Below, in pieces: positions 33,820 through 42,744 of a stretch of 64,000 bases of DNA. The stretch covers positions 310,001 to 374,000 of the forward strand of contig CAWBJP010000010.1 in the NCBI GenBank assembly GCA_963789165.1, in the 5' to 3' direction. This stretch comes from CAWBJP01 sp963789165 (lineage in GTDB: Bacteria; Actinomycetota; Acidimicrobiia; IMCC26256; BP-133). A program made the position numbers and the translations under genes. The notes beneath the pieces were generated by a model that worked only from the letters and a program-made list of their open reading frames with translations, made no database searches and was not told where the DNA came from. How positions within the stretch are numbered: position 1 is the first letter of the stretch; every line of letters starts with the position of its first letter.

Positions 33820-34593
33820 CTAGCGCGGAAGATGCAGCAGTTCCGGGGCGACGGGACAGTCCGCCGGGACCGCACCGCCGGCGCCGGGTTCGGCCCGGCC
33901 GGCGGGGCCCGCCACCTCCTCGACCACGTCGAAGGAGAGCACCTCGGTGCGCCCGGATTCGACGTCGAGCTGGGCGACGAGGGCGTCGTAGAGGACGCCG
34001 GGCAGGCGACGCCCGACCCCGGCCACCAGCCACACCGGTGCTGACGCCTCCCGGGCCGCCCGGGCCAGGGCGCGGGACCCGGCGGCGGCCACGAAACCGG
34101 ACGGGCCGGCGGCGTGGGCCTCGAGGAGCACCAGGGCGGCCCGGCGGGCTGCCGCTTCCGGGCCGAGGAGGCGGGCGGCGATGCCCATGTCCTCGAGGTG
34201 GTGGACGAGCCGGCGTCCGTCCCGACCCGCTTCCACCACGGCCACCCGCTCGGCGGAACGCAGGGCCTGCGAGGCCTGCTCCGGCCAACCCACGACCGCG
34301 ATGGTGCCTCCGGGCAGTTCCACCGACAGGAGGGCGGCGGTGGGGTCCCGCTCGAGGTCGGCCATGGCCGCGTAGGCCTCGGCCACGGGATCGAGGGCGC
34401 AGAGCACCCGCGACGCCAGCCACCACAGCGGCCCGGCCGACGGGCGGCGCTCGATCAGGCGCCGGCAGGCGATGACGAGGCCGGCCGGGTCACGACCGAA
34501 GGCGGCCAGGGCCTCAGCCGCTTCCACCGCGGCCAGGCCGACGTCGCCCTCGGGGGCCCGGGCCACCCACCGCAGCCGCTCGATCGGATGCAT
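33820..34593 (-). CDS. Conserved hypothetical protein, eIF2B-like fold suspected
   Basis: 257 residues from ATG 34593: MHPIERLRWVARAPEGDVGL, then helices (ACRRLIERRPSAGPLWWLASRVL) and an alternating beta/alpha part (LSVELPGGTIAVVGWPEQASQAL; VAVVEAGRDGRRLVHHLEDMG; ARRAALVLLEAHAAGPSGFVA; PVWLVAGVGRRLP). The arrangement of a helical N-part and a nucleotide-sugar-binding-like C-part recalls eIF2B/ribose-phosphate isomerase-like proteins, but I cannot assign it. Cytosolic. The strand partner 34710 lies upstream. Confidence 0.6.
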   Translation of the reverse strand: MHPIERLRWVARAPEGDVGLAAVEAAEALAAFGRDPAGLVIACRRLIERRPSAGPLWWLASRVLCALDPVAEAYAAMADLERDPTAALLSVELPGGTIAVVGWPEQASQALRSAERVAVVEAGRDGRRLVHHLEDMGIAARLLGPEAAARRAALVLLEAHAAGPSGFVAAAGSRALARAAREASAPVWLVAGVGRRLPGVLYDALVAQLDVESGRTEVLSFDVVEEVAGPAGRAEPGAGGAVPADCPVAPELLHLPR

Positions 34594-34709
34594 CAGGACC
34601 TGCGCAGCAGGGATTGGCGGCTGGGGCAGGGGCCCCCGGCCGCATCGTGATGAGCCGCCAGGCGAAGAACCGTAGTCACAGCCTGACGGTAGCGTCAGGT
34701 CACCTTGGA

Positions 34710-36161
34710 TCACAGATGGCGCAGGGCGGCTCGTGCTGCCCACAGGCCGCACATGCCGTGGACACCGGCCCCCGGGGGCGTGGATGCCGAACACAGGAAC
34801 CAATGCTCAGGGCCCTCGGTCACCACCCGGTACGGGTCGAGGCGGGTGACCGGGCGCAGCAGCAGTTGCCGTCCGCCGTGGGAGCCACCGGCGATGTCGC
34901 CTCCCACGTAATTGGCGTTGTGTCGTTCGAGCTCCGCAGTGCCCATGACGTGGCGGGCCACGACCCGCTCCCGGAAGCCCGGGGCGAACCGCTCGATCTG
35001 GGCCTCGATCGCCGCGGTCATGTCCAGCGCCGAGGCGTGGGGCACGTGGCAGTACGCCCAGAACGTGTGCCTGCCCGCCGGGGCCCGTGAGGGGTCGAAC
35101 AGGCTCGGCTGGGCACCCAGCACGAAGGGACGTTCTGGGTGACGGCCCGCGGCCACCTCCCGCTCGGCCAGGGCGATCTCGTCGAGACCGCCGCCGAGAT
35201 GAACGGTGGCCGCCCGGCCAGAACCTTCCGCGGTCCAGGGCACCGGCGCGTCGAGGGCGTAGTCGATTTTGAACGCCCCGGGGCCATAGCGGTAGCGGCC
35301 CAGTTGGCGGCGATAGCGCGGGTCCAACCGGTCCCCGCAGATGGCGAGCAACTGGCGGGGTGTCACGTCGAACAATGCCACCCGATGGGCGGGCAGTTCC
35401 TCAACCGAGGTGACGGCGCAGCCCGTCTCCACCTCGCCCCCCAGCGACCGCAGGTACGACACGAGAGCATCCGCGATCCGCTGGGAGCCACCGCGGGCCA
35501 CGGGCCAGCCCACGGCGTGCGCGCTGGCCGCCAGCGTGAGGCCGAAGGACGACGTGAGGGGGCGGCCCAGGTCCAGGAAGGAGTGGGCGGCCATCCCCGC
35601 AAAGACGGCTCGCGCCGCTTCGTGGCGGAACACCCGTCGGGCCAGCGTGGTGGCCGGCCACAGGGCCCGGGTACCGAAGCGGGACATGACCAGCGGGTGG
35701 GCAGGCGGACGTACCAGCGGCGCCAGGATCGAGTCGCACAAAGGCTCCCAGCGCCTGACGAGGGGCCCGAGCAGCCGTCGCCAGGCGCGGGCGTCGGAAC
35801 CCAGGGCCGAGGCGGTGGCCGGGAGCGAGCGCTCCACGACCACGACGGTGCCGTCGGGCATGGGGTGGGCCAAGGGAGCGTCGGAGTGGACCCACTCGAG
35901 GCCGTGGTCGGCCAAGGGCAGCGGAGCGAAGAAGGGAGACGAGGCAGCCAGCGGGTGGATGGCCGAGCAGACGTCGTGGACGAAGCCTTCCTGGGTCAGC
36001 TCCGCCGATCGGGTGCCCCCACCCACGGTGTCGGCCGCCTCCAGCACCAGGACCGACGCGCCGGCACGGGCCAGGGTGACCGCGGCGGCCAGGCCGTTGG
36101 GACCGGCCCCCACCACCACGGCGTCATGCAGTGCCGTCCTGTTCCTCCCGCCGCCGACCAC
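34710..36161 (-). CDS. FAD-dependent oxidoreductase, phytoene-desaturase / PYROXD2-like
   Basis: A Rossmann FAD site DAVVVGAGPNGLAAAVTLARAG, then VLVLEAADTVGGGTRSAELT (the GGG-T-S FAD motif), GGSQRIADALVSYLRSLGGEV and a C-terminal GGDIAGGSHGGRQLLLRP and SASTPPGAGVHGMCG. This class acts on polyprenoid or unknown substrates; no carotenoid gene is adjacent, so the substrate is open. The GTG 36161 start is preceded by no clear ribosome site. Confidence 0.85.
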   Translation of the reverse strand: MVGGGRNRTALHDAVVVGAGPNGLAAAVTLARAGASVLVLEAADTVGGGTRSAELTQEGFVHDVCSAIHPLAASSPFFAPLPLADHGLEWVHSDAPLAHPMPDGTVVVVERSLPATASALGSDARAWRRLLGPLVRRWEPLCDSILAPLVRPPAHPLVMSRFGTRALWPATTLARRVFRHEAARAVFAGMAAHSFLDLGRPLTSSFGLTLAASAHAVGWPVARGGSQRIADALVSYLRSLGGEVETGCAVTSVEELPAHRVALFDVTPRQLLAICGDRLDPRYRRQLGRYRYGPGAFKIDYALDAPVPWTAEGSGRAATVHLGGGLDEIALAEREVAAGRHPERPFVLGAQPSLFDPSRAPAGRHTFWAYCHVPHASALDMTAAIEAQIERFAPGFRERVVARHVMGTAELERHNANYVGGDIAGGSHGGRQLLLRPVTRLDPYRVVTEGPEHWFLCSASTPPGAGVHGMCGLWAARAALRHL

Positions 36162-36232
36162 AGCTCAGATTGTCCGAAGTCACAGGTCCACCACCATCCC
36201 TTCGGACCGCCCGCGACGGTACCGTGTCGGGG

Positions 36233-36568
36233 GTGAAGGTCCTCGGCTGCATCCACGAGTTGATGTTCGCCACCCGGCTACGCGACGCCGCCGCCGGCCT
36301 GGGCCACGACTGCCGCATGGTGCGGAAGGCAGCGGACGTCCCCGGTGAGCTGGACGGCACCGACCTGCTCATCATCGACCTGATGGTGGCGGGCGGCGGG
36401 GCTCTGGAGGCGGTGACCGCGGCCCGGGCGGCGGGCGTGGTCGTGGTCGCCTACGGCGAGCACGTGGCCGTGGACGTGCTCCAGGCGGCCCGGGATGCGG
36501 GCGCCGACCAGGTGCTCAAACGCAGCGACTTCGCCCGGGCGCTGCCCACGCTCCTCGGCGCCTCCTGA
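36233..36568 (+). CDS. Orphan receiver-like (CheY-fold) protein
   Basis: 111 residues with alternating beta/alpha pattern: VKVLGCIHELMFATRLRDAAA, LLIIDLMVAGGGALEAV (Asp in the receiver position), VVVVAYGEHVAVDVLQAARDAGADQVLKRSDF (Lys in the conserved loop). It lacks the usual acidic pair at the N-terminus and no kinase lies near, so it may be a pseudo-receiver. GTG 36233 lies exactly 7 nt after TACCGT, a leaderless pattern. Confidence 0.65.
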   Translation: MKVLGCIHELMFATRLRDAAAGLGHDCRMVRKAADVPGELDGTDLLIIDLMVAGGGALEAVTAARAAGVVVVAYGEHVAVDVLQAARDAGADQVLKRSDFARALPTLLGAS

Positions 36569-36582
36569 GCGGAGCACGCTCC

Positions 36583-37848
36583 ATGTCACCCGGCCTCGAC
36601 GAGATGGTGGCTGCCACCCCGGCCAGCCGGGACCGCTACGTCGACTTCCTGCGGGCGGCCAGCATCGTGGTCGTGGTCCTGGGGCATTGGACCATCTCGA
36701 TCATCGCCTGGGACGGGGGTGTGATCCGCTCCACCAGCGCCCTCGGGCTCGGCGCCGGCCTGTGGCTCGCCACCTGGGTCTTCCAGGTCATGCCTGTCTT
36801 CTTCTTCGTCGGCGGCTACGCCAACCTGGTGGCCTACGAATCGGCTCGCCGCCAGGGCCTGTCGGCCAGCGCCTTCATCCGGAGCCGGCTCCGCCGCCTG
36901 CTGGTGCCCTCGCTCGTCCTGCTCGGCGTGTGGGCGGTCGTGCAAGTGGTGTTGCACCTGACCGGCACGGGCACGCCCACCGGACCCCGGATCGGCGACG
37001 TCGTCCTCCTCCGGGGGGTGCGGCCCCCGGGCCAGACGATCCCCTTCGGACCCTTGTGGTTCCTGGGTGTGTACCTCCTCGTGGTCTGCCTCAGCCCGGT
37101 CACGGTCGCCCTCCACCGCCGCTTCGGCGGGTGGGTGGTGGCGGTGATGGCCGCCGGGGCGGTGGTCTGCGACCTGCTCGGCTTCATCGGGGGCCAGGAC
37201 GGGTTGCGCTACCTCAACGTCGTCTTCGTCCTGCTCCTCCCCCACCAGCTGGGTCACTTCTACGGCGACGGCAGCATCCTGCGCTGGTCACGCCGCCGCC
37301 TGTGGGCCATGGTGGTCACCGGCCTGGGTGGGCTCATCGTGCTCACCAACCCGTGGCTGTTCCGCCTCGCCGGCGGCGACGACCGGTTCCGGTGGTTCCC
37401 CGGCATCGGCCACTATCCCCGCAGCCTGCTCGGTACCGACGTGGAGCGGATCTCCAACGCCTACCCGCCCACCCTGTGCTACCTGCTGGTGGGCATCTGG
37501 CTGATCGGCCTCGTCATGTTGGCCCGGCCGGCGCTGTCCCGGTGGCTGGAGCGGCCCGGGGTGTGGAAGGCCACGATCGCCGTCAACGGGTCGATCATGA
37601 CCCTGTTCCTGTGGCACATGACCGCCTTCCTGCTGGCCGTCCTCCTGTTGTGGCCGCTCGGCTTCGGCCACGACCGCACGCCGTCGTTGCGCTGGTGGGC
37701 GGAACGACCGCTGTGGCTGGGGGTGTCCGGGGCCATCCTGGCCGTGCTGGTGGCCCTGTTCTCCCGCTTCGAGGCCCGGGGCCGCCGTCCTCGGCCCGCG
37801 CCAGGACAGGAGAAGGCGAAGGCGCCTGCTACCAGTCGGCGATCGTGA
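36583..37848 (+). CDS. Membrane acyltransferase (acyltransferase family 3)
   Basis: 421 residues, about ten membrane segments. DRYVDFLRAASIVVVVLGHW near the start, QVMPVFFFVGGYANLVAYESA, RSRLRRLLVPSLVLLGVWA, PLWFLGVYLLV and IMTLFLWHMTAF are typical of the family. It probably acylates an envelope or exported substrate. It is 14 bp after the receiver-like gene on the same strand. The end overlaps the convergent gene by 20 bp. Confidence 0.87.
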   Translation: MSPGLDEMVAATPASRDRYVDFLRAASIVVVVLGHWTISIIAWDGGVIRSTSALGLGAGLWLATWVFQVMPVFFFVGGYANLVAYESARRQGLSASAFIRSRLRRLLVPSLVLLGVWAVVQVVLHLTGTGTPTGPRIGDVVLLRGVRPPGQTIPFGPLWFLGVYLLVVCLSPVTVALHRRFGGWVVAVMAAGAVVCDLLGFIGGQDGLRYLNVVFVLLLPHQLGHFYGDGSILRWSRRRLWAMVVTGLGGLIVLTNPWLFRLAGGDDRFRWFPGIGHYPRSLLGTDVERISNAYPPTLCYLLVGIWLIGLVMLARPALSRWLERPGVWKATIAVNGSIMTLFLWHMTAFLLAVLLLWPLGFGHDRTPSLRWWAERPLWLGVSGAILAVLVALFSRFEARGRRPRPAPGQEKAKAPATSRRS

Positions 37849-38971
37849 AGCCGGGGGCGACGAGGGCCGGCTCACCACCCCGGCTGCGCCGGTAGAGGCT
37901 GCCCCCGTCGACGTAGAGCAGGTGCTCGCCGGTCAGGTCGAAGTCGAGCCAGCCCGGAACCATGCCTTCGGGGAGGAGGTCGAGGCCGGTGCGGTTCTCC
38001 ACGTCCATCAACCGCGTCCGGGGCGGGCCCGTGTAGGCGTCGTCGTAACAGCAGGAGAAGGCCGAGTTGACCACGGCCAGGTGCCCGCTGGCCGCCTGCC
38101 AGGTGGGGTGGCGCGATTCCCCACCACCGTCGGGCACGACCACCTCGGTGGTTTCGCTCAGGTCCCGGGCGGCCACCGTGTCGAGTACCGACACCGAATC
38201 ACCCTCGAAGGAGTGGGTGATGGCCAGGCGCACGGAGTCCGGCGCCCACGAGAGCCGGGTGAAGGCGGCGTCGGCGAAGAACCCGCTGCGGTGCACCTCG
38301 TCGTCGGGGAAGCGGATGCGCCGGACCTCCTGACCGGAGCGGAGGTCGTGGATCACCACCACGTTGTGGCAGCCCGGCTTGCCGTCCGGCGCCGTCCGGC
38401 CCGGGGCGGCGAAGGCCAGCCAGCGGCCGTCGGGGCTCACGGCCGGCGAGATCCCCGAGCCGATCCGGTGGGGGCTGGCCCGCCGGCCGGTCGGGACCCG
38501 GTAGATGGAACCCTCACCGCAGCCGCCGACCAGCGAGTAAAAGGCCTGGCGGCCGTCGGGCGTGAGCGCCGCACCCTGGAGGACGAGGCCACCGGCCGGT
38601 GGGTGGGTGGCGAGCACCCGCACCGGAACGCCGGTGGCGGGGTTGAGGAGGGCGACAACTCCGGTGTCGGGTGACAGGGCCAGGATGGCCGGCGGAGTCC
38701 CCACTGGCAGGGTCACGTCGTCGACGGGCACGACCGGCAGCGCAGGCGACTGGGACCCGGTGACGATGCGGGTGTGGCCGCCGCGGTCGAAGGCCCCGAG
38801 GGTCACGCCGGCGACGACGACGGCGGCGGACACGGCCAGGGCGCGGACGGCCGCCCGCCGGCGCGTTCCCGGCATCCGGGGACCCTCGTCCGCTTCGCCC
38901 TTCATCCCCGGGTCGCCTCCGCTCCGCCCCTGCTCCAAGTCGTCGGGGGAAGTCAAGGATTCAGTTCCCAT
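37829..38971 (-). CDS. Membrane-anchored beta-propeller-like protein (PD40/TolB style)
   Basis: One membrane segment near residues 40-60 (AVRALAVSAAVVVAGVTLGAF) precedes an extracellular propeller-like part with blades such as LTPDGRQAFYSLVG, VSPDGRWLAFAAPG, LSWAPDSVRLAITHS and LTGEHLLYVDGGSLYRR. There is no catalytic signature. It probably binds a partner outside the membrane; function unknown. It is divergent from the merR-men operon. Confidence 0.75.
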   Translation of the reverse strand: MGTESLTSPDDLEQGRSGGDPGMKGEADEGPRMPGTRRRAAVRALAVSAAVVVAGVTLGAFDRGGHTRIVTGSQSPALPVVPVDDVTLPVGTPPAILALSPDTGVVALLNPATGVPVRVLATHPPAGGLVLQGAALTPDGRQAFYSLVGGCGEGSIYRVPTGRRASPHRIGSGISPAVSPDGRWLAFAAPGRTAPDGKPGCHNVVVIHDLRSGQEVRRIRFPDDEVHRSGFFADAAFTRLSWAPDSVRLAITHSFEGDSVSVLDTVAARDLSETTEVVVPDGGGESRHPTWQAASGHLAVVNSAFSCCYDDAYTGPPRTRLMDVENRTGLDLLPEGMVPGWLDFDLTGEHLLYVDGGSLYRRSRGGEPALVAPGFTIADW

Positions 38972-39069
38972 TTCGCGACATCCTCACACGCTCCCGTCCG
39001 AGGTGGGCGGACCCCTGGCTGCGGCGTCGGTGAGGACCGTGGGAGTGATCGCTCCTAGAATGTCCACTC

Positions 39070-39819
39070 GTGCGGATGCGGGTGGAGGAGCTGGCCGGGC
39101 GGAGCGGGGTGTCGGTCGACACCGTGCGCTTCTACCAGAAGCAACAGTTGTTGCCGGCGCCGGAACGCGAGGGGCGGGTGGCCTGGTACACGGCCGCCCA
39201 TCTGGAGCGCATGGACCGGGTCAAGGAGCTGCGCCGGCAAGGGTTCACGCTGGCCGTCATCCGCCGCTTCCTCTCCGGTGAGCTCGACGCCGCCGACGAG
39301 CCCCTGGCCGCGGCCGTGGCCGAGGCCAGCTCGGGCGACGAGGAGTTCCTCACGGTCGCCGAACTGGCCGAGCGCTCCGGCGTGCCCCTGCCCCTGATCG
39401 AAGCCGTGTCCCGGGAGGGGCTGCTGGTCCCCCGTCTCCATGAGGGCGAGCCCCGCTACACCGCCGACGACGTGCGCATCGTCTCGGCCGGCCTGCGACT
39501 CCTGCAGGCGGGACTGCCGCTGCCCGGCCTGCTCGACCTCGCCCGCCAGCACCACGGCGCCATGCGGGCGGTGGCGGCCCAGGCGGTGGACCTCTTCGAC
39601 GTGTCGGTGCGCCAGCCCCTACGGGCCTCGGCGCTGGCCGAGGACGAGAAGGCGGACCAGCTGGTGGAGGCCTTCCGGGCCCTGCTGCCCGCCGTCAGCG
39701 AACTGGTGGCCCACCACTTCCGGCGCGTGCTCCTCCAGGTGGCCCAGGAGCATCTCGAGTCGGTGGGGGCGCCCTCCGAACTGGCCGCCGCCGGTGCCGA
39801 GGCGGTGCGGACCCGATGA
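39070..39819 (+). CDS. MerR family transcriptional regulator
   Basis: N-terminal winged-helix MerR domain: MRVEELAGRSGVSVDTVRFY, then QKQQLLPAPEREGRVAWYT and RMDRVKELRRQGFTLAVIRRFL. A second helix-turn-helix-like part (FLTVAELAERSGVPLPLIEAV) follows and a helical C-part of effector-binding length. GTG 39070 lies 8 nt after TAGAAT (leaderless pattern). The stop overlaps the menG ATG, so it may regulate or simply accompany menaquinone genes. Confidence 0.87.
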   Translation: MRMRVEELAGRSGVSVDTVRFYQKQQLLPAPEREGRVAWYTAAHLERMDRVKELRRQGFTLAVIRRFLSGELDAADEPLAAAVAEASSGDEEFLTVAELAERSGVPLPLIEAVSREGLLVPRLHEGEPRYTADDVRIVSAGLRLLQAGLPLPGLLDLARQHHGAMRAVAAQAVDLFDVSVRQPLRASALAEDEKADQLVEAFRALLPAVSELVAHHFRRVLLQVAQEHLESVGAPSELAAAGAEAVRTR

Positions 39820-40564
39820 GATCCGGCTCCGTGCTGCCCACGGGCGAGGCCAAGGTGGCGGCCGTCGACGCCATGTTCGACGCCATCGCCCCCCGCTACG
39901 ACCTCTGCAACCGGGTGATCAGCCTGGGCCTCGACACCGGATGGCGCCGGCGCACGGTGCGGGCCCTGGGCCTGAACTCCGGCGCCACCGTGCTCGACCT
40001 GGCCTGCGGGACGGGCGACCTGTGCCGCGAGCTGCGCCGGGTCGGGCTCGTCCCCGTCGGCGTGGACCGTTCGGCCGGCATGCTGGCCGCCGCCACCGGG
40101 GTGCGGGGTGCCCCGACAATGCCGGGGCGCGGGGTGTCCCCGACGAAGCTGCCGCTCCGGCTCCGTTGGTGCGGGGCGACGCCGTGGCGCTGTCCCTCCG
40201 CCCCGGCGCCGTCGACGGCCTGGTGTGCGGCTTCGCCCTGCGCAACTTCGCCTCCCTGCCGCCCGTGTTCGCCGAATGCGCCCGGGTGGTGCGCCCCGGC
40301 GGCGTGGTGGCCTTCCTGGAGGTGGACACTCCGCCCTCGGCCGTGCTGCGGGCCGGCCACCGGGTCTGGTTCGGTGGCGTGGTGCCGCTCATCGGCGGCC
40401 TCCTCTCCGACGGCGCCGCCTACCGCTACCTCCCCCGCTCGGTGGCCTACCTGCCCCCGCCCGCCGAACTGGCCGGGATGCTCGCCGGAGCTGGGTTCAC
40501 CTCGGTGGCCCGCACCCGCCTCTCGGGTGGGCTCGCCCAACTGGTCACGGCGGTGCGCGGATGA
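39816..40564 (+). CDS. menG: Demethylmenaquinone methyltransferase MenG/UbiE, frame broken inside a repeat
   Basis: Methylates demethylmenaquinone with SAM. Motifs: FDAIAPRYDLCNRVISLGLDTGWR, VLDLACGTGDLCREL (SAM loop) and VGVDRSAGMLAAAT in the first frame; then VRGDAVALSLRPGAVDGLVCGFALRNF and ECARVVRPGGVVAFLEVDTPP in another frame. The shift lies in a GC-rich repeat at 40098-40144. The first repeat unit reads GGGGTGCCCC where the second reads GGGGTGTCCCC; adding that T restores one open frame of 249 residues. Start ATGA overlaps merR; the end overlaps menF. Confidence 0.88.
40098..40144 (+). repeat. Two GC-rich hairpin repeat units in menG
   Basis: Units near 40098-40117 and 40121-40144 share CGGGGTG(T)CCCCGAC, period 26 bp. 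In malQ the same element has a 27-bp period, so one base appears missing here. With it restored the peptide reads VRGVPDNAGARGVPD; GARGVPD also ends Ku. Confidence 0.65.
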
Positions 40565-41778
40565 GGCTCCTGACCAGCCGGACCTGCCCGCTGGACAGCG
40601 GCATCGACGACCTGCTCTCCCGCCTCGGCCCCGACGGCTTCGCCTGGCTGCGCAACGGCTGCGGCTTCGTCACCGCCGGGGTGGCGGCCCGCATCCCCGT
40701 GGGTCCCGGAGCGGGACGCTTCGAGCGGGCGGCCGCCGATCTGGCCGCCTTCTTCGGAACCATCGAGATCGACGACGCGCTGGGCGTTCCCGGCACCGGC
40801 CCGCTGGCCGTGGGGGCGATCCCCTTCTCCGACTCGATGCCGGGCGAGCTGGTGGTGCCCGCCATGGTGGTGGGCCGCAGCGCCGACGGCTCGGCCTGGA
40901 TCACCGAGACCGAGCCGGTCCACGCCCCCGCGACCGCGTCGGCCGCCGCCGGCACCAACGGCATCTCCTTCTCGGCCAAGGAACATCCCGACAAGGACGA
41001 GTGGACGGCCAACGTACGCCGGGTGCTGGGCGCCATCGGGGCGGGCCACGTCCGCAAGGTCGTGCTGGCCCGCGAGCTCGTCCTCGAAGCCGACAAGCCC
41101 TTCGACCGCCGGGCGCTGCTGGAGCGCCTGACCCGGAGAAACCCCACCTGCTTCACCTACGCCGCCGGTGGCTTCGTGGGCGCCAGCCCCGAGTTACTCG
41201 TGCGCCGCCGGGGCGACGAGGTCGAGTCGTGCCCCATGGCCGGTACCGTGGCCCGGGGTTCGACCCAGCCCGAGGACGACGCCCTGGTCGACGCCCTGTC
41301 CCATTCGGCCAAGGACGCCGAGGAGCACTCGCTGCTGGTGGACGCCGTCCTCGCCGCCCTGGCCCCCCTGTGCGCCGAGGGCCCCGAGGCCGCCGCCGCC
41401 GAGGTGGTGCGGCTCGCCACCGTGTCCCACCTGGCCACCCGGGTCCGGGGCCGCCTCCTGGAGCCGGCGCCGTCCGTCCTGGCCCTGGCCGGCAAGCTCC
41501 ACCCCACCCCGGCCGTCGGCGGGCTCCCCCGCCCGGCCGCCCTGGCCGCCATCGCCACCCTGGAAGGCTTCGAGCGCGGCCTCTACGCCGGCCCTGTCGG
41601 CTGGGTCGACGCCTCCGGCGAAGGCGAGTGGGCCGTCGCCCTGCGGGGCGCCGAGCTCGACGGCTCCCGGGCCCGCCTGGTGGCCGGCGCCGGCATCGTG
41701 GCCGGCTCCGACCCGGACGCCGAGTGGGCCGAGACCGAAGCGAAGCTCCAGGCCATGCTCTCCGCCGTCAAAGCCTGA
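40561..41778 (+). CDS. menF: Isochorismate synthase (MenF/EntC family)
   Basis: Chorismate-binding enzyme converting chorismate to isochorismate, the first step toward menaquinone. Motifs: RKVVLARELVLEADKPFD, PTCFTYAAGGFVGASPELLVRR, CPMAGTVARGSTQPEDDAL, HSLLVDAVLAAL, LHPTPAVGGLP and YAGPVGWVDASGEGEWAVALR. 405 residues. The ATG overlaps the menG stop (ATGA). An EntC-type siderophore role is less likely given menG beside it. Confidence 0.92.
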   Translation: MRLLTSRTCPLDSGIDDLLSRLGPDGFAWLRNGCGFVTAGVAARIPVGPGAGRFERAAADLAAFFGTIEIDDALGVPGTGPLAVGAIPFSDSMPGELVVPAMVVGRSADGSAWITETEPVHAPATASAAAGTNGISFSAKEHPDKDEWTANVRRVLGAIGAGHVRKVVLARELVLEADKPFDRRALLERLTRRNPTCFTYAAGGFVGASPELLVRRRGDEVESCPMAGTVARGSTQPEDDALVDALSHSAKDAEEHSLLVDAVLAALAPLCAEGPEAAAAEVVRLATVSHLATRVRGRLLEPAPSVLALAGKLHPTPAVGGLPRPAALAAIATLEGFERGLYAGPVGWVDASGEGEWAVALRGAELDGSRARLVAGAGIVAGSDPDAEWAETEAKLQAMLSAVKA

Positions 41779-41829
41779 GCGAGGCCGGGGCCGGCGACGG
41801 GTGACCGTCGCCGGCGCCTGGCGCTCTGC

Positions 41830-42099
41830 TTACCCGATCCAGTCGAGATTGTGGACCTCGAACTCGGTGATCGTCGGCTCGGGAATCTGAGCCTCCCCCA
41901 TCGCCTTACCTAAACCCGCCTCCATGTACCGATCGATGTGCTCTTGCGAGTCCCACACCTCGATGACCATGAGGCCACGATCGGTCTTTCCCGCGATATG
42001 GACGTGGGCACCTTCAGGCTTCTGCATGTCGATCATGGCGCCGACTTCGTCGTACTGCTGGAGGGTGGCACCCGGGACGTCGTAGATGCGACAGATCAT
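41830..42099 (-). CDS. Small ABM-like (ferredoxin-fold) protein
   Basis: 89 residues: MICRIYDVPGATLQQYDEVG, GAHVHIAGKTDRGLMVIEVWDSQEHIDRYM, typical of antibiotic-biosynthesis-monooxygenase-like or related dimeric ferredoxin-fold domains without fixed function. AAGGAGAA ribosome site precedes ATG 42099. It lies 86 bp after the cupin gene on the same strand. Confidence 0.75.
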   Translation of the reverse strand: MICRIYDVPGATLQQYDEVGAMIDMQKPEGAHVHIAGKTDRGLMVIEVWDSQEHIDRYMEAGLGKAMGEAQIPEPTITEFEVHNLDWIG

Positions 42100-42185
42100 G
42101 TCTTCTCCTTGAGCGGGCAGCGGTGGGTCGACCCGGCGGGCCCGCTTCGAGGGCGCGCGCCGGGCCGGTGGAGGTTGCGGGTGGG

Positions 42186-42545
42186 TCAGGGACGCTTGGC
42201 GTAGTCGGCGCTGCCTTGCCAGTCGATGACCACGCAGTCCTCGTCGCCAACGATCCAGGCATCGTGCCCGGGGGGACACGCCATGAAGTCCCCGGGTCCG
42301 AATTCGGCTTCCTCGCCGTCGTCCATGACGACCTTCATGCGCCCGGAGATGAAGTAGCCCATGTGAGCTGCTTCACAGCTGTCGGTGCCGGCGATGGGCT
42401 TGACATGCTTGGACCACTGCCACCCGGGCTGGAAGGTGGCCCGTCCAACGGCGCCGCCCTCCAGGTTGACCAACTCGAGCTTGCCCTGTTCGAAGGAACG
42501 TACCTCTTCGGGCTTGTCGAACGTCTTTTGAATGAGGCCAGCCAT
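42186..42545 (-). CDS. Cupin domain protein
   Basis: 119 residues: GGAVGRATFQPGWQWSKHVKPIAGTDSCEAAHMGYFISGRMKVVMDDGEE (in parts), then GPGDFMACPPGHDAWIVGDEDCVVIDW. The cupin motifs have metal-type His residues (WSKH, AAHMG, GHDAW). Probably an enzyme or binding protein of unknown substrate. ATG 42545 has AAGGAGAA upstream. Preceded by the same structured leader as the kelch gene at 33676. Confidence 0.85.
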   Translation of the reverse strand: MAGLIQKTFDKPEEVRSFEQGKLELVNLEGGAVGRATFQPGWQWSKHVKPIAGTDSCEAAHMGYFISGRMKVVMDDGEEAEFGPGDFMACPPGHDAWIVGDEDCVVIDWQGSADYAKRP

Positions 42546-42611
42546 CGGGTTCTCCTTACCTGGGCCATCCACGTGTGGTCCGCCACCAGGGTCCGGAGCA
42601 GCGCCGTCGTC
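42546..42611 (-). ncRNA. Candidate structured leader RNA, copy 2
   Basis: From GACGACGGCGCTGCTCC at 42611 to the cupin ATG. It shares the copy-1 order of blocks: GACGAC, GCGCTGCTCC, CCTGGTGGCG, inner stem, CCCAGG. The inner stem is CCAC/GTGG here but ATCCA/TGGAT in copy 1, a compensatory change. A GATGAT box lies 7 nt upstream at the same place as TAAGTT in copy 1. The Shine-Dalgarno AAGGAGAA begins right after the stem. Confidence 0.5.
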
Positions 42612-42744
42612 ACCGGCAATCATCGCCGTGTGAACGGACCCGCACCCTACACCGGCGCGCGGCCCCCACATTCCCGACGCCGGCCGGGGTCGACCCCAGA
42701 GCCTGCGGGAAGCAGGGCCGGCCGAGACCCGGCATCATGCGCGT

